A stretch of 64,000 bases of DNA from Enorma massiliensis phI (GTDB lineage: Bacteria; Actinomycetota; Coriobacteriia; Coriobacteriales; Coriobacteriaceae), in the NCBI RefSeq assembly GCF_000311845.1, contig NZ_HE978574.1, positions 1,463,346 through 1,527,345 of the forward strand. Direction: 5' to 3'. Of the stretch, positions 8,315 through 16,860 are shown piece by piece (the first letter of the stretch is position 1; the number at the start of each line of letters is the position of its first letter). The notes beneath the pieces are model-generated. The model did no database searches. It was not told the DNA's origin and saw only the letters and a program-made list of their open reading frames with translations. The position numbers and the translations under genes are program-made.

Positions 8315-10090
8315 ATGTCCATCAAGGAGAAGTACGCCCTCACCGACGAGGGCGTGAGAAACGTCAAGCTCGGCGCAGCGTGGACGACCGTCGCCAACCT
8401 CGTGGTCTTCGCGAGCGTGGGATTCGTCTACGTCATCATGAGCGCGATCGTAGCACGGCTCACGGGAGAGCCTGCCGTGCTGGGGCCGTTCGGAGAGCTG
8501 GGATTTGACCCGCTGTCCGTGCCCTTGGTCGGCTGGATCGTCGCGATCGCGGTCTACCTTGCGGTCCTCTTCGTGTGCGAGCGCCTCGCATACTACTATC
8601 AATACGGCGTCATCTACAAGGAGAGCGGCCGTCAGCGCATCGCGCTCGCCGAGCGCCTGCGGAAGCTACCCCTGGGCTTCTTCGGCCGTCGCGACCTCGC
8701 AGACCTCACCGAGACGCTCATGGGTGACGTCAAGACCACCGAGCACGCCTACAGCCATGTACTCCCCGAGCTCTATGGCGCCTACGCCACCATGGCCATC
8801 GCCTTCGTGTGCCTCGCCGCGTTCGACTGGAGACTCGCCGTGGCGTCCATGTGGTCGGGTCCGGTAGCGCTGCTCATGCTCTTCGGCGTGCGCTCCAAGC
8901 TCCAGCCGCTCATGCACAGGACGCGCATGGCGGGGCTCAAAACGTCCGAGTACATCCAAGAGGCTCTCGAGTGCGTGCGCGAAGTGCGCGCCACCAATCA
9001 GGAGGAACGCTACCTCCAGCACATCTATAAAAGCGTAGACACCGCGGAACGCACCGCTATCCGCGGCGAGCTTGCAACGGGCCTCTGCGTGAACGGCGCG
9101 CAGATCGTGCTGCGCTTGGGCTTTGCCACCACGCTGCTCGCCGGCGCCACCCTCATCGCCGACGGCACCTGCGACTTCCTCACCCTTTTCTGCTTCCTTC
9201 TCGTGGTGAGCCGCATCTATGCACCCTTCGACCAGGCGCTCATGCTCATCGCCGAGCTGTTCTCGGCACGCACCGCTGCGGCACGCATGAAGAGCTTCTT
9301 CGAGGAGCCGCTGGCCGACGGCGGAACCGAGTACTCTCCTTCCGGCCATGACGTGGTCTTTGAACACGTGGGCTTCGCGTACGAACAGGACGGCGAGAAG
9401 GTGCTGGAGGATGTTTCCTTCACGGCACGCGAGGGCGAGGTCACGGCGCTCGTGGGCCCGTCGGGCTCCGGCAAGTCAACCTGCGCGCGGCTTGCGGCCA
9501 GACTCTGGGACGTGAGCTCCGGCCGCGTGAGCGTGGGCGGCGTGGACGTAAGCACGGTGGAGCCCGAGTCGCTGCTCGCTGATTTTTCCGTCGTCTTTCA
9601 AGATGTGACGCTCTTCGACGATACGGTTATGGAAAACATCCGCTTGGGCAAGCGCGGCGCCACCGACGAGGAGGTCCTTGCAGCGGCACGGGCCGCCAAC
9701 TGCGATGAATTCGTCTCGCGCATGCCGGAAGGGTACGGGACCATGATTGGCGAGAACGGAGCGCGCCTCTCGGGCGGCGAACGGCAGCGCATCTCGATTG
9801 CGCGAGCGCTCCTCAAGGGCGCGCCGGTGGTGCTCCTCGATGAGGCCACAGCAAGTTTGGACGTAGAGAACGAGACCAAGGTACAGGAGGCGCTCTCGCG
9901 GCTGCTTGCCGGCAAGACGGTCATCGTAATCGCGCATCGCATGCGTACCGTCATGAATGCGGACAAGGTTGTGGTGCTCGATGACGGGCGCGTCGCCGAA
10001 CAGGGGCACCCTGCTGAACTCATGAAACGCGACGGCCTCTTCGCTCGCATGGTGCGCCTCCAACGCGAGAGCGCCGAGTGGACCTTGTAG
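8315..10090 (+). CDS. ABC transporter, fused permease/ATPase, subunit 2
   Basis: This 591-residue partner has the same exporter-type layout as the preceding gene: a membrane domain in residues ~20-300, then an ATPase with Walker A GPSGSGKST near 380, signature LSGGERQR near 485 and Walker B VVLLDEATASLD near 505. The ATG follows directly on the TAG of subunit 1, and its ribosome site (GAAGGGAG) lies inside that gene, so expression is coupled. Both subunits have intact ATP sites, unlike the degenerate pairs of many heterodimeric exporters. With the divergent AraC regulator this looks like a siderophore or metallophore uptake unit. A GC-rich hairpin follows (10098-10141). Confidence 0.9.
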   Translation: MSIKEKYALTDEGVRNVKLGAAWTTVANLVVFASVGFVYVIMSAIVARLTGEPAVLGPFGELGFDPLSVPLVGWIVAIAVYLAVLFVCERLAYYYQYGVIYKESGRQRIALAERLRKLPLGFFGRRDLADLTETLMGDVKTTEHAYSHVLPELYGAYATMAIAFVCLAAFDWRLAVASMWSGPVALLMLFGVRSKLQPLMHRTRMAGLKTSEYIQEALECVREVRATNQEERYLQHIYKSVDTAERTAIRGELATGLCVNGAQIVLRLGFATTLLAGATLIADGTCDFLTLFCFLLVVSRIYAPFDQALMLIAELFSARTAAARMKSFFEEPLADGGTEYSPSGHDVVFEHVGFAYEQDGEKVLEDVSFTAREGEVTALVGPSGSGKSTCARLAARLWDVSSGRVSVGGVDVSTVEPESLLADFSVVFQDVTLFDDTVMENIRLGKRGATDEEVLAAARAANCDEFVSRMPEGYGTMIGENGARLSGGERQRISIARALLKGAPVVLLDEATASLDVENETKVQEALSRLLAGKTVIVIAHRMRTVMNADKVVVLDDGRVAEQGHPAELMKRDGLFARMVRLQRESAEWTL

Positions 10091-10097
10091 CCACCAA

Positions 10098-10141
10098 CGC
10101 GACGATGGGTTTGAGGAGCCGAGCTCGCCTCCATCGTCGCG
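10098..10141 (+). terminator. Hairpin after the ABC transporter operon
   Basis: CGCGACGATGG (10098-10108) pairs perfectly with CCATCGTCGCG (10131-10141) eight bases after the operon's last stop. There is no clear U-tract, so termination is inferred. Confidence 0.5.
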
Positions 10142-10200
10142 CCCCGGCCTGCCTGTCACCAAGGGCAACCTCTCCCAAAGCAGGCACCTTCGGCAAAAAA

Positions 10201-10245
10201 GTTAGGGTCTTCTAATTTATAGCCGCTTAGTTTACCATGCCTAAC
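10201..10245 (+). promoter_or_regulatory. Operator-like palindromes ahead of the truncated ABC gene
   Basis: GTTAG ggtctt CTAAT (10201-10216) repeats the design of 6383-6398. CTTAG at 10226-10230 and CTAAC at 10241-10245 form a second, wider symmetric pair. The surrounding bases are AT-rich against a GC-rich genome, as expected for a promoter. The binding protein is unknown; a metal-dependent repressor is plausible. Confidence 0.4.
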
Positions 10246-10303
10246 TACATGTTACGCCGCGGCCGGACCGGTGCCCGGCCGGCAGACGGGAGAATCCATA
10301 GGC

Positions 10304-10600
10304 ATGATGATTAACAAGCGGCTCATAGGGTTGGTACCCGAGAGCAGGAGATTCGTCGCCCAGAACGTCGCATTCCAGTGGGTCTCTCTCGTTGCGAACA
10401 TCTGCTTGATCTCGGTCGTTTGCCGAATGCTCGGAAGCATTTTCGAGCATTCGGCGTCAACGGGTGATTTCGTCCTCACCGCCGGCGCGGCCCTCGCCGC
10501 CATCGCCGTGCGCGCTCTCTGCACGACCAGCGCGGCGAAGGCGAGCTTTCGCGCGGCCCGATCGGTGAAGCAGCGGCTGAGGCCCATCATCTACGAGAAG
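10304..10600 (+). pseudogene. Truncated ABC transporter permease (CydD/CydC-like N-terminus)
   Basis: An ATG at 10304 with a GGGAG-like site opens about 99 residues that look like the start of an exporter-type ABC permease. They begin INKRLIGLVPESRRFVA, followed by two hydrophobic helices and the coupling segment AARSVKQRLRPIIYEK. The frame then runs into unrelated Arg/Pro-rich sequence instead of the expected continuation, and no ATPase domain follows. This is a gene remnant cut off near 10600. It has kept its likely regulatory region (10201-10245), so it may once have been a metal-regulated transporter. The deletion joins it to the toxin-antitoxin module that follows. Confidence 0.6.
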
Positions 10601-10723
10601 AGGCCGGCAAAGACGGGCCGCGCGCCGCGCCCATGGCTGGGCCGGACGCGTTCGCCTGCAACTGGCTGCAACCATTACAAGGTGCGAAATTCATATGAAC
10701 GCCCTAGCCCACAGATGCATATA

Positions 10724-10758
10724 TTGACTAACAAATTAGTCAATCTTGTAGGTATACT
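10724..10758 (+). promoter_or_regulatory. Promoter and operator of the toxin-antitoxin pair
   Basis: TTGACTAA (10724-10731) and TTAGTCAA (10736-10743) form a perfect 8-bp inverted repeat, followed by a -10-like TATACT at 10753-10758. Antitoxins of the Phd/YefM type repress their own promoters by binding such palindromes, so autoregulation is likely. Confidence 0.6.
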
Positions 10759-10791
10759 GTTGTTGATCGAATCGATTATCGGGAGGACGCG

Positions 10792-11079
10792 ATGGGTTCC
10801 GTCTCTATCGACATGCATCGGGCTGAGAAGTACGGCTTGGCAGACGCCAAGGCTCACCTGAGCGATCTGGTTGCTACGGTCGAACGAACCGGTGAAGCCT
10901 GCATCATAATGCGCTATGGGCGCCCGGCGGCATGCATCGCGCCGGTACCAGAGGAGCGTGCGATGCCAGCAAAGCGCGCAAAAGGCCTTCTAGCCCCATA
11001 CGCAGACAACAGCAAGCGCGCGCTTGAGAAGAGCGCATTCGAGCAAATGATGGTGGAGAAGCATGGAGAAGCTGCTTGA
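10792..11079 (+). CDS. Phd/YefM-type antitoxin
   Basis: This 95-residue protein has the Phd/YefM fold signature in its first 55 residues (LADAKAHLSDLVATVERTGEACIIMRYGRPAACIAPV). That segment dimerises and binds operator DNA. The charged C-terminal tail would wrap the toxin. The start follows GGGAGGACG. It overlaps the PIN toxin gene by 17 bp, the usual antitoxin-first order, and a palindromic operator lies just upstream. It would neutralise the downstream RNase and repress the operon. Some Phd proteins pair with other toxins; the partner here is clearly PIN-type. Confidence 0.85.
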   Translation: MGSVSIDMHRAEKYGLADAKAHLSDLVATVERTGEACIIMRYGRPAACIAPVPEERAMPAKRAKGLLAPYADNSKRALEKSAFEQMMVEKHGEAA

Positions 11080-11431
11080 TGCCAACGCGGTTCTCCGGTA
11101 CCTCCTCGAAGACATTCAGGAACAATCGGATTGCGTCGCAGAAACAATAGAAGCAGGTGCCGAGGTTACCGTCGAGGTGCTGGCCGAGTGCGTATATGTG
11201 CTCTCTGGCGTGTACCACGTCAGCCGTTCGGACATTGCCGAGAGCCTTGGCATCCTGCTCGATGAGGTAACATGCCGCCGTAAACGCGTTGCCGCCGCAG
11301 CCCTGGGCCTTTACAGCGGAAGTTCGTTCGACTTCGTCGATTGCGTGCTGGCAGCCGAAGTTTCCGAGAACGGACGAAAGGCCCTCACATTCGACAAGAA
11401 GCTACAAAGCCTCTTTAGTCGTGTTGCGTAA
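11063..11431 (+). CDS. PIN-domain toxin (VapC-like ribonuclease)
   Basis: This 122-residue protein is a PIN-domain endoribonuclease, the toxin of the pair. The acidic metal-binding residues expected of the family are visible: Asp in LLDANAVLRYLL (residue 6), Glu in VLAECVYVL (near 40), Asp in FDFVDCVLAAE (near 95) and Asp in LTFDKKL (near 110). VapC-type toxins cleave specific tRNAs or rRNA when the antitoxin is degraded. The ATG lies inside the antitoxin gene in another frame. All catalytic positions are intact, so the module is probably functional. The target RNA cannot be told from sequence. Confidence 0.85.
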   Translation: MEKLLDANAVLRYLLEDIQEQSDCVAETIEAGAEVTVEVLAECVYVLSGVYHVSRSDIAESLGILLDEVTCRRKRVAAAALGLYSGSSFDFVDCVLAAEVSENGRKALTFDKKLQSLFSRVA

Positions 11432-11531
11432 GGCGACCCACGTCCGATTGCGTGCACGAAGATCGGGTCGCGACGATTGAGAGCCATGCACTATGCGGGC
11501 GCCCCGCCCCTCTCGGCTCCACCCCATCGCT

Positions 11532-11981
11532 TTACAAACTTCGCCGCAGGTAAACCATATCTTTAAGCAGAACGCCTGCCTCCACGATAGGGTGGTCGTA
11601 GTTGTCGATGAAGAAATTCTCGATGCGGTGGTGGCGCACGAAACCGCATGCCTCGTAAAAGGGCACCGTGAGCGGGCTGTCCCCCGTACCCACCTGCAGC
11701 GCGTCATAGGCACCCTTTGCGTTTCGCACGATGAACTCGATGAGCGCACGACCAAGGCCACGGCGCTGGTAGGCTGGATCGACGGCAAGGTTCTTGATCT
11801 CGAGCATGCGATCCCCTTCATCGGCTACCACGCAGACCCCAACCGTCTTCCCCGCTATATCGAAGGCAAACATGGTACCGCGCCCCAGATAGCGGTCTAT
11901 CATATCCTCCTGCTCGTCGGCAAGCAGAAGCAGCTTAAGGTAGTCGCGCTTGGAGCGCTCAGAGACGCGTCGAATGCTCAT
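11532..11981 (-). CDS. GNAT-family N-acetyltransferase
   Basis: The 149-residue protein has the GNAT acetyl-CoA fold. Motif A is LEIKNLAVDPAYQRRGLGRALIEFIV near residues 60-85, with the Q/RxxGxG/A pyrophosphate loop QRRGLGRA. A C-terminal FYEACGF motif precedes VRHHRIENFF. Such proteins acetylate amines of small molecules or proteins; the substrate is not predictable. The ATG at 11981 gives an N-terminus typical of the family. An in-frame ATG 19 codons upstream is possible, and neither has a strong ribosome site. It is convergent with the toxin gene. Confidence 0.85.
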   Translation of the reverse strand: MSIRRVSERSKRDYLKLLLLADEQEDMIDRYLGRGTMFAFDIAGKTVGVCVVADEGDRMLEIKNLAVDPAYQRRGLGRALIEFIVRNAKGAYDALQVGTGDSPLTVPFYEACGFVRHHRIENFFIDNYDHPIVEAGVLLKDMVYLRRSL

Positions 11982-12113
11982 GGCACCATTGTACCAACGC
12001 GTCTTGAACACCGCCCGGCTTTCTTGAGCGCAACGCATCGCCGAAAGAATGTTAGACTAGTATTACTTTTATCGGCAAGTTTCGCATCACCCAGAAGAGT
12101 CATGGAGGCAAGC

Positions 12114-12488
12114 ATGGTCGACTACCTTATCGTTGGAGCCGCTTTAGCGCTCGCGGTTTTTATTCTCGTCCGGCAAGCGATGCGCATTGGGCGCGGCGGA
12201 GGCTGTGGTTGCGAGGGCGGAGGAGCCCGGCCCGTCCGGCAAAGGCGACGCCGCGTGCGCCATATCGATGCCAAACGCTACCCATATGCACTAGAGCTGC
12301 AGGTAAGCGGCATGCACTGCGAGAACTGCGCACGCCGTATCGAGGATGCCCTTCAGTCGCTCGACGTCATCGCAAAAGCAGAGCTACCTAGTACGGTAAT
12401 CGTTCGCAGCAAGCATCCGGTCGACAAGGAAGCATGCTCGAAGGCGGTGCGCAAGGCAGGATACGAAGTGATTGAAACGCAGTTATAG
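12114..12488 (+). CDS. Membrane-anchored heavy-metal-associated (HMA) protein with Cys-rich segment
   Basis: This 124-residue protein has an unusual composite plan. Residues 1-23 are a hydrophobic anchor, followed by a GRGGGCGCEGGG cysteine/glycine stretch like those of FeoB-associated Cys-rich membrane proteins. After an RRRRV linker, residues ~58-124 form a heavy-metal-associated domain with the metal-binding GMHCENCARR (CxxC near 66-69). The domain would bind Cu(I) or Zn(II) and hold it at the membrane face. The ATG at 12114 is chosen for GGAGG eight bases upstream; another ATG lies at 12102. No transporter is adjacent, so the partner is unknown. A soluble HMA chaperone is encoded separately at 49666. 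Confidence 0.75.
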   Translation: MVDYLIVGAALALAVFILVRQAMRIGRGGGCGCEGGGARPVRQRRRRVRHIDAKRYPYALELQVSGMHCENCARRIEDALQSLDVIAKAELPSTVIVRSKHPVDKEACSKAVRKAGYEVIETQL

Positions 12489-12577
12489 GCATGCCCGGCC
12501 GCATGCGCCAACAGGCACCTCCCCCTCCATACGTTGTCCTATAATGAGCACACTCGACACACGACGAAGGGGGATTC

Positions 12578-13192
12578 ATGGCAGAGAAGCTTTCCGCCGG
12601 TATGACGCGCGACGAGGCATTCGCGCTTCTGACCGAGCACAACAAGGATGCCTTCCATATCGAGCACGGTGAGACCGTCGAGCAGACCATGCGCTACTTC
12701 GCGCGCGAGTTCGATCCCGAGAACGAGGAGTTCTGGGGCATCGTGGGGCTGCTCCATGACCTCGATTGGGAGGAGCATGACGACGAGCCCGCCATGCACA
12801 CCCTCTACGCCACCCCGCTCATCGAGGCGGCCGGTGGAACGCCCGAGCTCGTCCGCGCCATTCAAAGCCACACCTCGGATTTCAACCCCGAGCTGCCAAA
12901 ACCGGAGCTCCAGATGGAGAAGATCCTCTTCGCCACAGAGGAACTGACCGGCCTCATCGGCGCCGCCATCGTGATGCGCCCCAGCAAGAGCGTTATGGAT
13001 TTCAACGTTAAGTCGCTCAAGAAGAAATTCAAGGATAAGCGCTTTGCCGCCGGCGTGAATCGCGACGTCATCCGCTCCGGCGCCGAGATGCTTGGCTGGG
13101 AACTTGACGAGCTCTTTGCCCGCACGATCGAGGCCATGCAGAGCTTCGCGCCCGATCGCGACACCTTCGGAAAGGAAAACACCGAAGCCTAG
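12578..13192 (+). CDS. HD-domain protein (putative metal-dependent phosphohydrolase)
   Basis: This 204-residue soluble protein belongs to the HD superfamily. The defining HD pair is in GLLHDLDWEEH (near residues 58-68). Upstream comes HIEHGETVEQTMRYFA, whose first helix supplies another metal ligand, and later AIQSHTSDF. Such proteins hydrolyse nucleotides or other phosphate esters. The short single-domain form is common in Coriobacteria and Clostridia, usually annotated only as HDIG-type. The start follows GAAGGGGG. A strong rho-independent terminator follows (13217-13260). The substrate is unknown. Confidence 0.85.
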   Translation: MAEKLSAGMTRDEAFALLTEHNKDAFHIEHGETVEQTMRYFAREFDPENEEFWGIVGLLHDLDWEEHDDEPAMHTLYATPLIEAAGGTPELVRAIQSHTSDFNPELPKPELQMEKILFATEELTGLIGAAIVMRPSKSVMDFNVKSLKKKFKDKRFAAGVNRDVIRSGAEMLGWELDELFARTIEAMQSFAPDRDTFGKENTEA

Positions 13193-13216
13193 GCATACCC
13201 AAACGCTGACCACACG

Positions 13217-13260
13217 CCGGGCCGGGTTCCGTTACACATAGGAACCCGGCCCGGTTTCTG
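13217..13260 (+). terminator. Rho-independent terminator after the HD gene
   Basis: A perfect 14-bp GC-rich stem (13217-13230 with 13241-13254) has a 10-nt loop and is followed by TTTCTG. It lies 25 bp after the HD stop codon. Confidence 0.85.
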
Positions 13261-13445
13261 CTTTAGCAGCACGTATCCTGAAAATGGCGCGCAATCCCTT
13301 TTAATACACCCACTAGTCAGCAAAAAGCCCCGCACCGGCACAATCGACCGCTTCCCATCTTTTGGAGCGTTATTTCCCTGTCCAAGAAATAGAAAGCGGT
13401 TCAGTGCACGGGTACGGAGCAATCGCTCAATCCGCTTTGTGGCGT

Positions 13446-13856
13446 TTATTCCTCACCGAAGAACAGAGCGATTTCGCGCTCGGCAGCCTCGGGGGAATCT
13501 GAGCCGTGAATCACGTTCGCCGCAACGTCGAGGCCGAAGTCGCCGCGAATGGTGCCCGGTGCCGCGTCGATGGGATTCGTCGCGCCCATGAGCGTGCGCA
13601 TCTTCTTGATGGCGCTCTCGCCCGAGACGACCATCTTCACAACCGGTCCCGAGGTGATGAAGTCAACGAGCTCGCGGAAGAAGGGCTTCTCCACATGCTC
13701 GGCATAGTTCGCCTCCGCCTGTTCCTCGGTCAGCACGGCGAGTTCCATGCGCTCGATGGAAAGGCCGGTACGCTCGATGCGCGCGATGATATCGCCTACG
13801 TGGCGCTCTGCCACGGCATTCGGCTTGATCATGATATAGGTGCGCTCCAGGGCCAT
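13446..13856 (-). CDS. ndk: Nucleoside diphosphate kinase
   Basis: This 136-residue enzyme transfers the gamma phosphate from ATP to other NDPs via a phosphohistidine. The family signature is complete: [16 protein letters not shown] at the N-terminus, [14 protein letters not shown] in the middle, and the active-site [20 protein letters not shown] near the C-terminus, with His at about residue 117. Length matches the family (130-150). The ATG at 13856 follows GAGGAGATACC; a second in-frame ATG five codons earlier lacks a site. The gene stands alone, with a ~250-bp gap to the HD gene and the proA stop on the other side. Confidence 0.96.
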   Translation of the reverse strand: MALERTYIMIKPNAVAERHVGDIIARIERTGLSIERMELAVLTEEQAEANYAEHVEKPFFRELVDFITSGPVVKMVVSGESAIKKMRTLMGATNPIDAAPGTIRGDFGLDVAANVIHGSDSPEAAEREIALFFGEE

Positions 13857-13895
13857 GGTATCTCCTCTCAATCGTTTGGCAAATTGTACCCTACC

Positions 13896-15188
13896 TTATG
13901 GCCTAATTTGCCCCGCCCCACGAATCTCGTATTTATACGTGGTAAGCGCCTCGGCCGCGAAGGGTCCGCGTGCGTGGAGCTTCTGGGTGGAGATGCCGAT
14001 CTCGGCGCCCAAGCCGAACTCGCCGCCGTCGGTGAAGCGCGTGCTCGCATTGGCATAGACCGCGGCAGCGTCGACCTCGGCAAGGAAGCGCTCGCATGCT
14101 TCCCGGTCCTCGGCAACGATGGCCTCAGAATGATGCGTGCCGTGCGCATTGATGTGGGCAATCGCCTCGTCTAAGCCGCTCACGCACTTGACGCTCATCT
14201 CGAGGGCAAGATACTCGCGATCCCAGTCCTCTTCCACCGCGGGAACAAACCGCTCGCCCACGACGGAATCGGCCTCCGCGACCGCCGACGCAGCAGCGTC
14301 GCCATGAATGGTGACCCCGGCTCCGGCCAGGTCCCGCAAGATGAGCGGCAGGAGCGCGGGCGCAACCGCTTCGTCCACGAGGAGCGACTCGGCGGCGTTG
14401 CACACTCCCACGCGCTGGGTCTTCGCGTTCATCACGATCGCGCGCGCTTTATCGAAATCCGCGCTCTCGTGCACGTAGATATGGCAGTTGCCCGTCCCCG
14501 TCTCGATGACCGGCACTTGCGCCTCGCGCACGCAACGGCTGATGAGCCCCGCGCCACCGCGCGGGATGAGCACGTCGACGATGCCGCGCAAGCCCATGAG
14601 CGCACCCGTGGCGGCGCGGTCCGTGGTCTCGATGATGGAAACGGCCTCCCGCGGGAAGCCCTGCGCCTCCACGGCGTCGGCGAGCGCATGGGCGATGGCC
14701 ACGCATGAGCGCTGCGCGATGGAGCCCCCGCGCAGGATGCAGGCGTTGCCCGTGCGGATGCAGATGCCCGCGGCGTCGGACGTCACGTTGGGGCGCGCCT
14801 CGTAGACCATGGCAACAAGCCCCAGCGGCACACTCACGCGGGTAAGGTCGAGCCCTTCGCTGATGGTGCGGTGCTCGAGCACGCGCCCCACGGGATCGGG
14901 CAGGTCGGCCAAGGCCTCGAGCCCGGCCGCCATGCCCTCGATGCGATCAGGAGTGAGAAGCAGCCGGTCCAGGAGCCCATCGCTCGTGCCCGCAGCGCGG
15001 GCAGCCTCCATATCCTGGGCGTTTGCGGCAAGAATCTCGCCTGTGCGGGCCCGGAGCTCTTGGGCCATGGCGCGCACCGCCGCTATGCGCTCGGCATCGG
15101 TGGCGCGGCCGAGCGGCAGGCTCGCCGCCTTGGACGCCTTCGCAAGCTCGGTAACGTAGCGTGGGATATCTTGGATGTCGTGGGACAT
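13896..15188 (-). CDS. proA: Gamma-glutamyl phosphate reductase
   Basis: This NADPH-dependent enzyme of 430 residues reduces glutamyl-5-phosphate to glutamate semialdehyde, the second step of proline synthesis. The aldehyde-dehydrogenase-type signature is visible: VYEARPNVTSDAAGICIRTGNACILRGG near residues 118-145, RGGAGLISRCV, the catalytic-cysteine region TQRVGVCNAAESLLV, and EFGLGAEIGISTQKLHARGPF near the end. The ATG at 15188 is preceded by AAGGGGAG. It starts back to back with the iminopeptidase gene. The first-step enzyme gene proB lies 2.3 kb away on the same strand instead of adjacent. Confidence 0.97.
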   Translation of the reverse strand: MSHDIQDIPRYVTELAKASKAASLPLGRATDAERIAAVRAMAQELRARTGEILAANAQDMEAARAAGTSDGLLDRLLLTPDRIEGMAAGLEALADLPDPVGRVLEHRTISEGLDLTRVSVPLGLVAMVYEARPNVTSDAAGICIRTGNACILRGGSIAQRSCVAIAHALADAVEAQGFPREAVSIIETTDRAATGALMGLRGIVDVLIPRGGAGLISRCVREAQVPVIETGTGNCHIYVHESADFDKARAIVMNAKTQRVGVCNAAESLLVDEAVAPALLPLILRDLAGAGVTIHGDAAASAVAEADSVVGERFVPAVEEDWDREYLALEMSVKCVSGLDEAIAHINAHGTHHSEAIVAEDREACERFLAEVDAAAVYANASTRFTDGGEFGLGAEIGISTQKLHARGPFAAEALTTYKYEIRGAGQIRP

Positions 15189-15293
15189 GGAACTCCCCTT
15201 CGGATCGTTCTCGTAAACTCGTATTGAGTGTACCCTGTTGTCAACAATCACGTTGTCACGTTCCGCGCCGCGCGGCGTACCCGAGGAGAAACC

Positions 15294-16859
15294 ATGACCA
15301 AACTCGCCAGCTACTACGTTCCCGGACTCTACGTCGAGGACTTCTCGATCGATGTGCCGCTCGACTGGCGCGGGCTCGAGCCGGCAACGCTCGCGGTAGG
15401 CATCGGCGTGCGTCACGGCGCCTTCCCCGACCCCATCCCCGGGGCACCCGAGAGCATCAAGCTCTTCTATCGAACCCTCTGCGCTCCCGAACATGCCCAC
15501 GATGACCTGCCGCTCCTCGTCTTCCTGCAGGGAGGGCCGGGCGGCGAGGGGCCGCGCCCCACCTCGCCCACGGCAGACGGATGGATCGCCGAGGCCATCA
15601 AGCACTTCCGCGTGGTGCTTCCCGACCAGCGCGGTACGGGCCGCAGCTCGCGCGTGAGCGGTCAGACGATGGCGAGGCTCGCGGCGGCATGCGGCGCCGA
15701 CATGGCCCACGGCGCGGGTGGAACCGCAGCCGGCACGGCCATGGCTGCCGGTAAGAGCGCGGCGAGCGCCGTACGCGACAACGCAGGAACCGAAGCCGAG
15801 GCCGCTACGCTCCCGGCCAAGGGCACGCTCGCCGCCACCGCCGCTCGCGCACAGGCCGATTTCCTCAAACGCTTCCTCGCCCGTTCCATCGTTTACGATT
15901 TCGAATATCTGCGCCTCACGGCCTTCGGGGGAAGACCGTGGACGACGCTCGGCCAGAGCTACGGCGGCTTTCTCACCCTCACCTACCTCTCGCTCTTCCC
16001 TGAAGGCGTAGCGGCGAGCTTCACCTGCGGTGGCATCCCCCACGTGCCGGCGAGCGCCGCTGAGGTCTACGCTCACACGTTTCCGCGTATGGCCGCTAAG
16101 ACCGGGCAGTACTACGCCCGCTACCCCGAGGACGCCATGCGCGTTGCCGCGGTGGCGGACCGTGTTGCCGCAGGCGGCGTGGCCCTGCCCGACGGCAGCC
16201 CGCTCACCGTGGAGCGTCTACAGCTCCTGGGCAGCGATTTTGGCATGAAGCCGAGCTTCGAGAGGATGCACTGGCTCTTTGACCACGCGTTCGAAGAGGG
16301 CGACGGCTCGGTGCCGACAAAAGACCCCGCGGGGCTTGCGCTCTCGGACGGCTTCCTCATGAGCGTGCTTGAGCGTACAAGCACCGCAGCCAACCCGCTC
16401 TACTGGACGCTCCAGGAGTTCATCTACGCCGACGGCATGACCAAGCCCATAGGATGGGCGGCCGAGCATGAGAAGGCGTCGCGCGCGGCGTTCGGCACCA
16501 GCGAACGGCCGCTCCTCTTTACCGGAGAAGCCTGCTTCCCTTGGATGTTCGCCCAGATGCCCGAACTCAAACCATTCGAGGCGGCGGTTTCGCTCCTCAT
16601 GGAAGACGACCAGTTCGACCGCATCTACGACCAGGTGCGCCTTGCGGCCAACGAGGTGCCGCTCCAAGCGGCCGTCTACTTCGACGACATGTACGTCGAC
16701 TCCGGCCTGCAGCTCGACACGCTCAGCCGTGTGGGCGCAAGCCACGCATGGGTCACGAACGAGTTTGAACACGACGGCCTCCACGGCGATGCCGTCTTCA
16801 AGCATCTCTTCGAAGAGGCCCTGAACCGCGGAGACCTCGAGCGGGCCCTCCGCTCATAA
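15294..16859 (+). CDS. Alpha/beta hydrolase, proline iminopeptidase-like (S33)
   Basis: This 521-residue protein of the S33 prolyl aminopeptidase class releases N-terminal proline from peptides. The oxyanion-hole turn GGPGGEGPRP is near residue 81, DQRGTGRSS near 108, and the nucleophile elbow GQSYGG near 220. A C-terminal helical cap and a His in EFEHDGLHGDAVF follow. No signal peptide is present, so it is cytoplasmic. An Ala/Gly-rich insert around residues 130-185 is longer than usual. The ATG follows GAGGAGAAACC. It sits between proA and proB, on the opposite strand, which ties proline salvage to proline synthesis by position. Confidence 0.88.
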   Translation: MTKLASYYVPGLYVEDFSIDVPLDWRGLEPATLAVGIGVRHGAFPDPIPGAPESIKLFYRTLCAPEHAHDDLPLLVFLQGGPGGEGPRPTSPTADGWIAEAIKHFRVVLPDQRGTGRSSRVSGQTMARLAAACGADMAHGAGGTAAGTAMAAGKSAASAVRDNAGTEAEAATLPAKGTLAATAARAQADFLKRFLARSIVYDFEYLRLTAFGGRPWTTLGQSYGGFLTLTYLSLFPEGVAASFTCGGIPHVPASAAEVYAHTFPRMAAKTGQYYARYPEDAMRVAAVADRVAAGGVALPDGSPLTVERLQLLGSDFGMKPSFERMHWLFDHAFEEGDGSVPTKDPAGLALSDGFLMSVLERTSTAANPLYWTLQEFIYADGMTKPIGWAAEHEKASRAAFGTSERPLLFTGEACFPWMFAQMPELKPFEAAVSLLMEDDQFDRIYDQVRLAANEVPLQAAVYFDDMYVDSGLQLDTLSRVGASHAWVTNEFEHDGLHGDAVFKHLFEEALNRGDLERALRS

Positions 16860-16860
16860 C

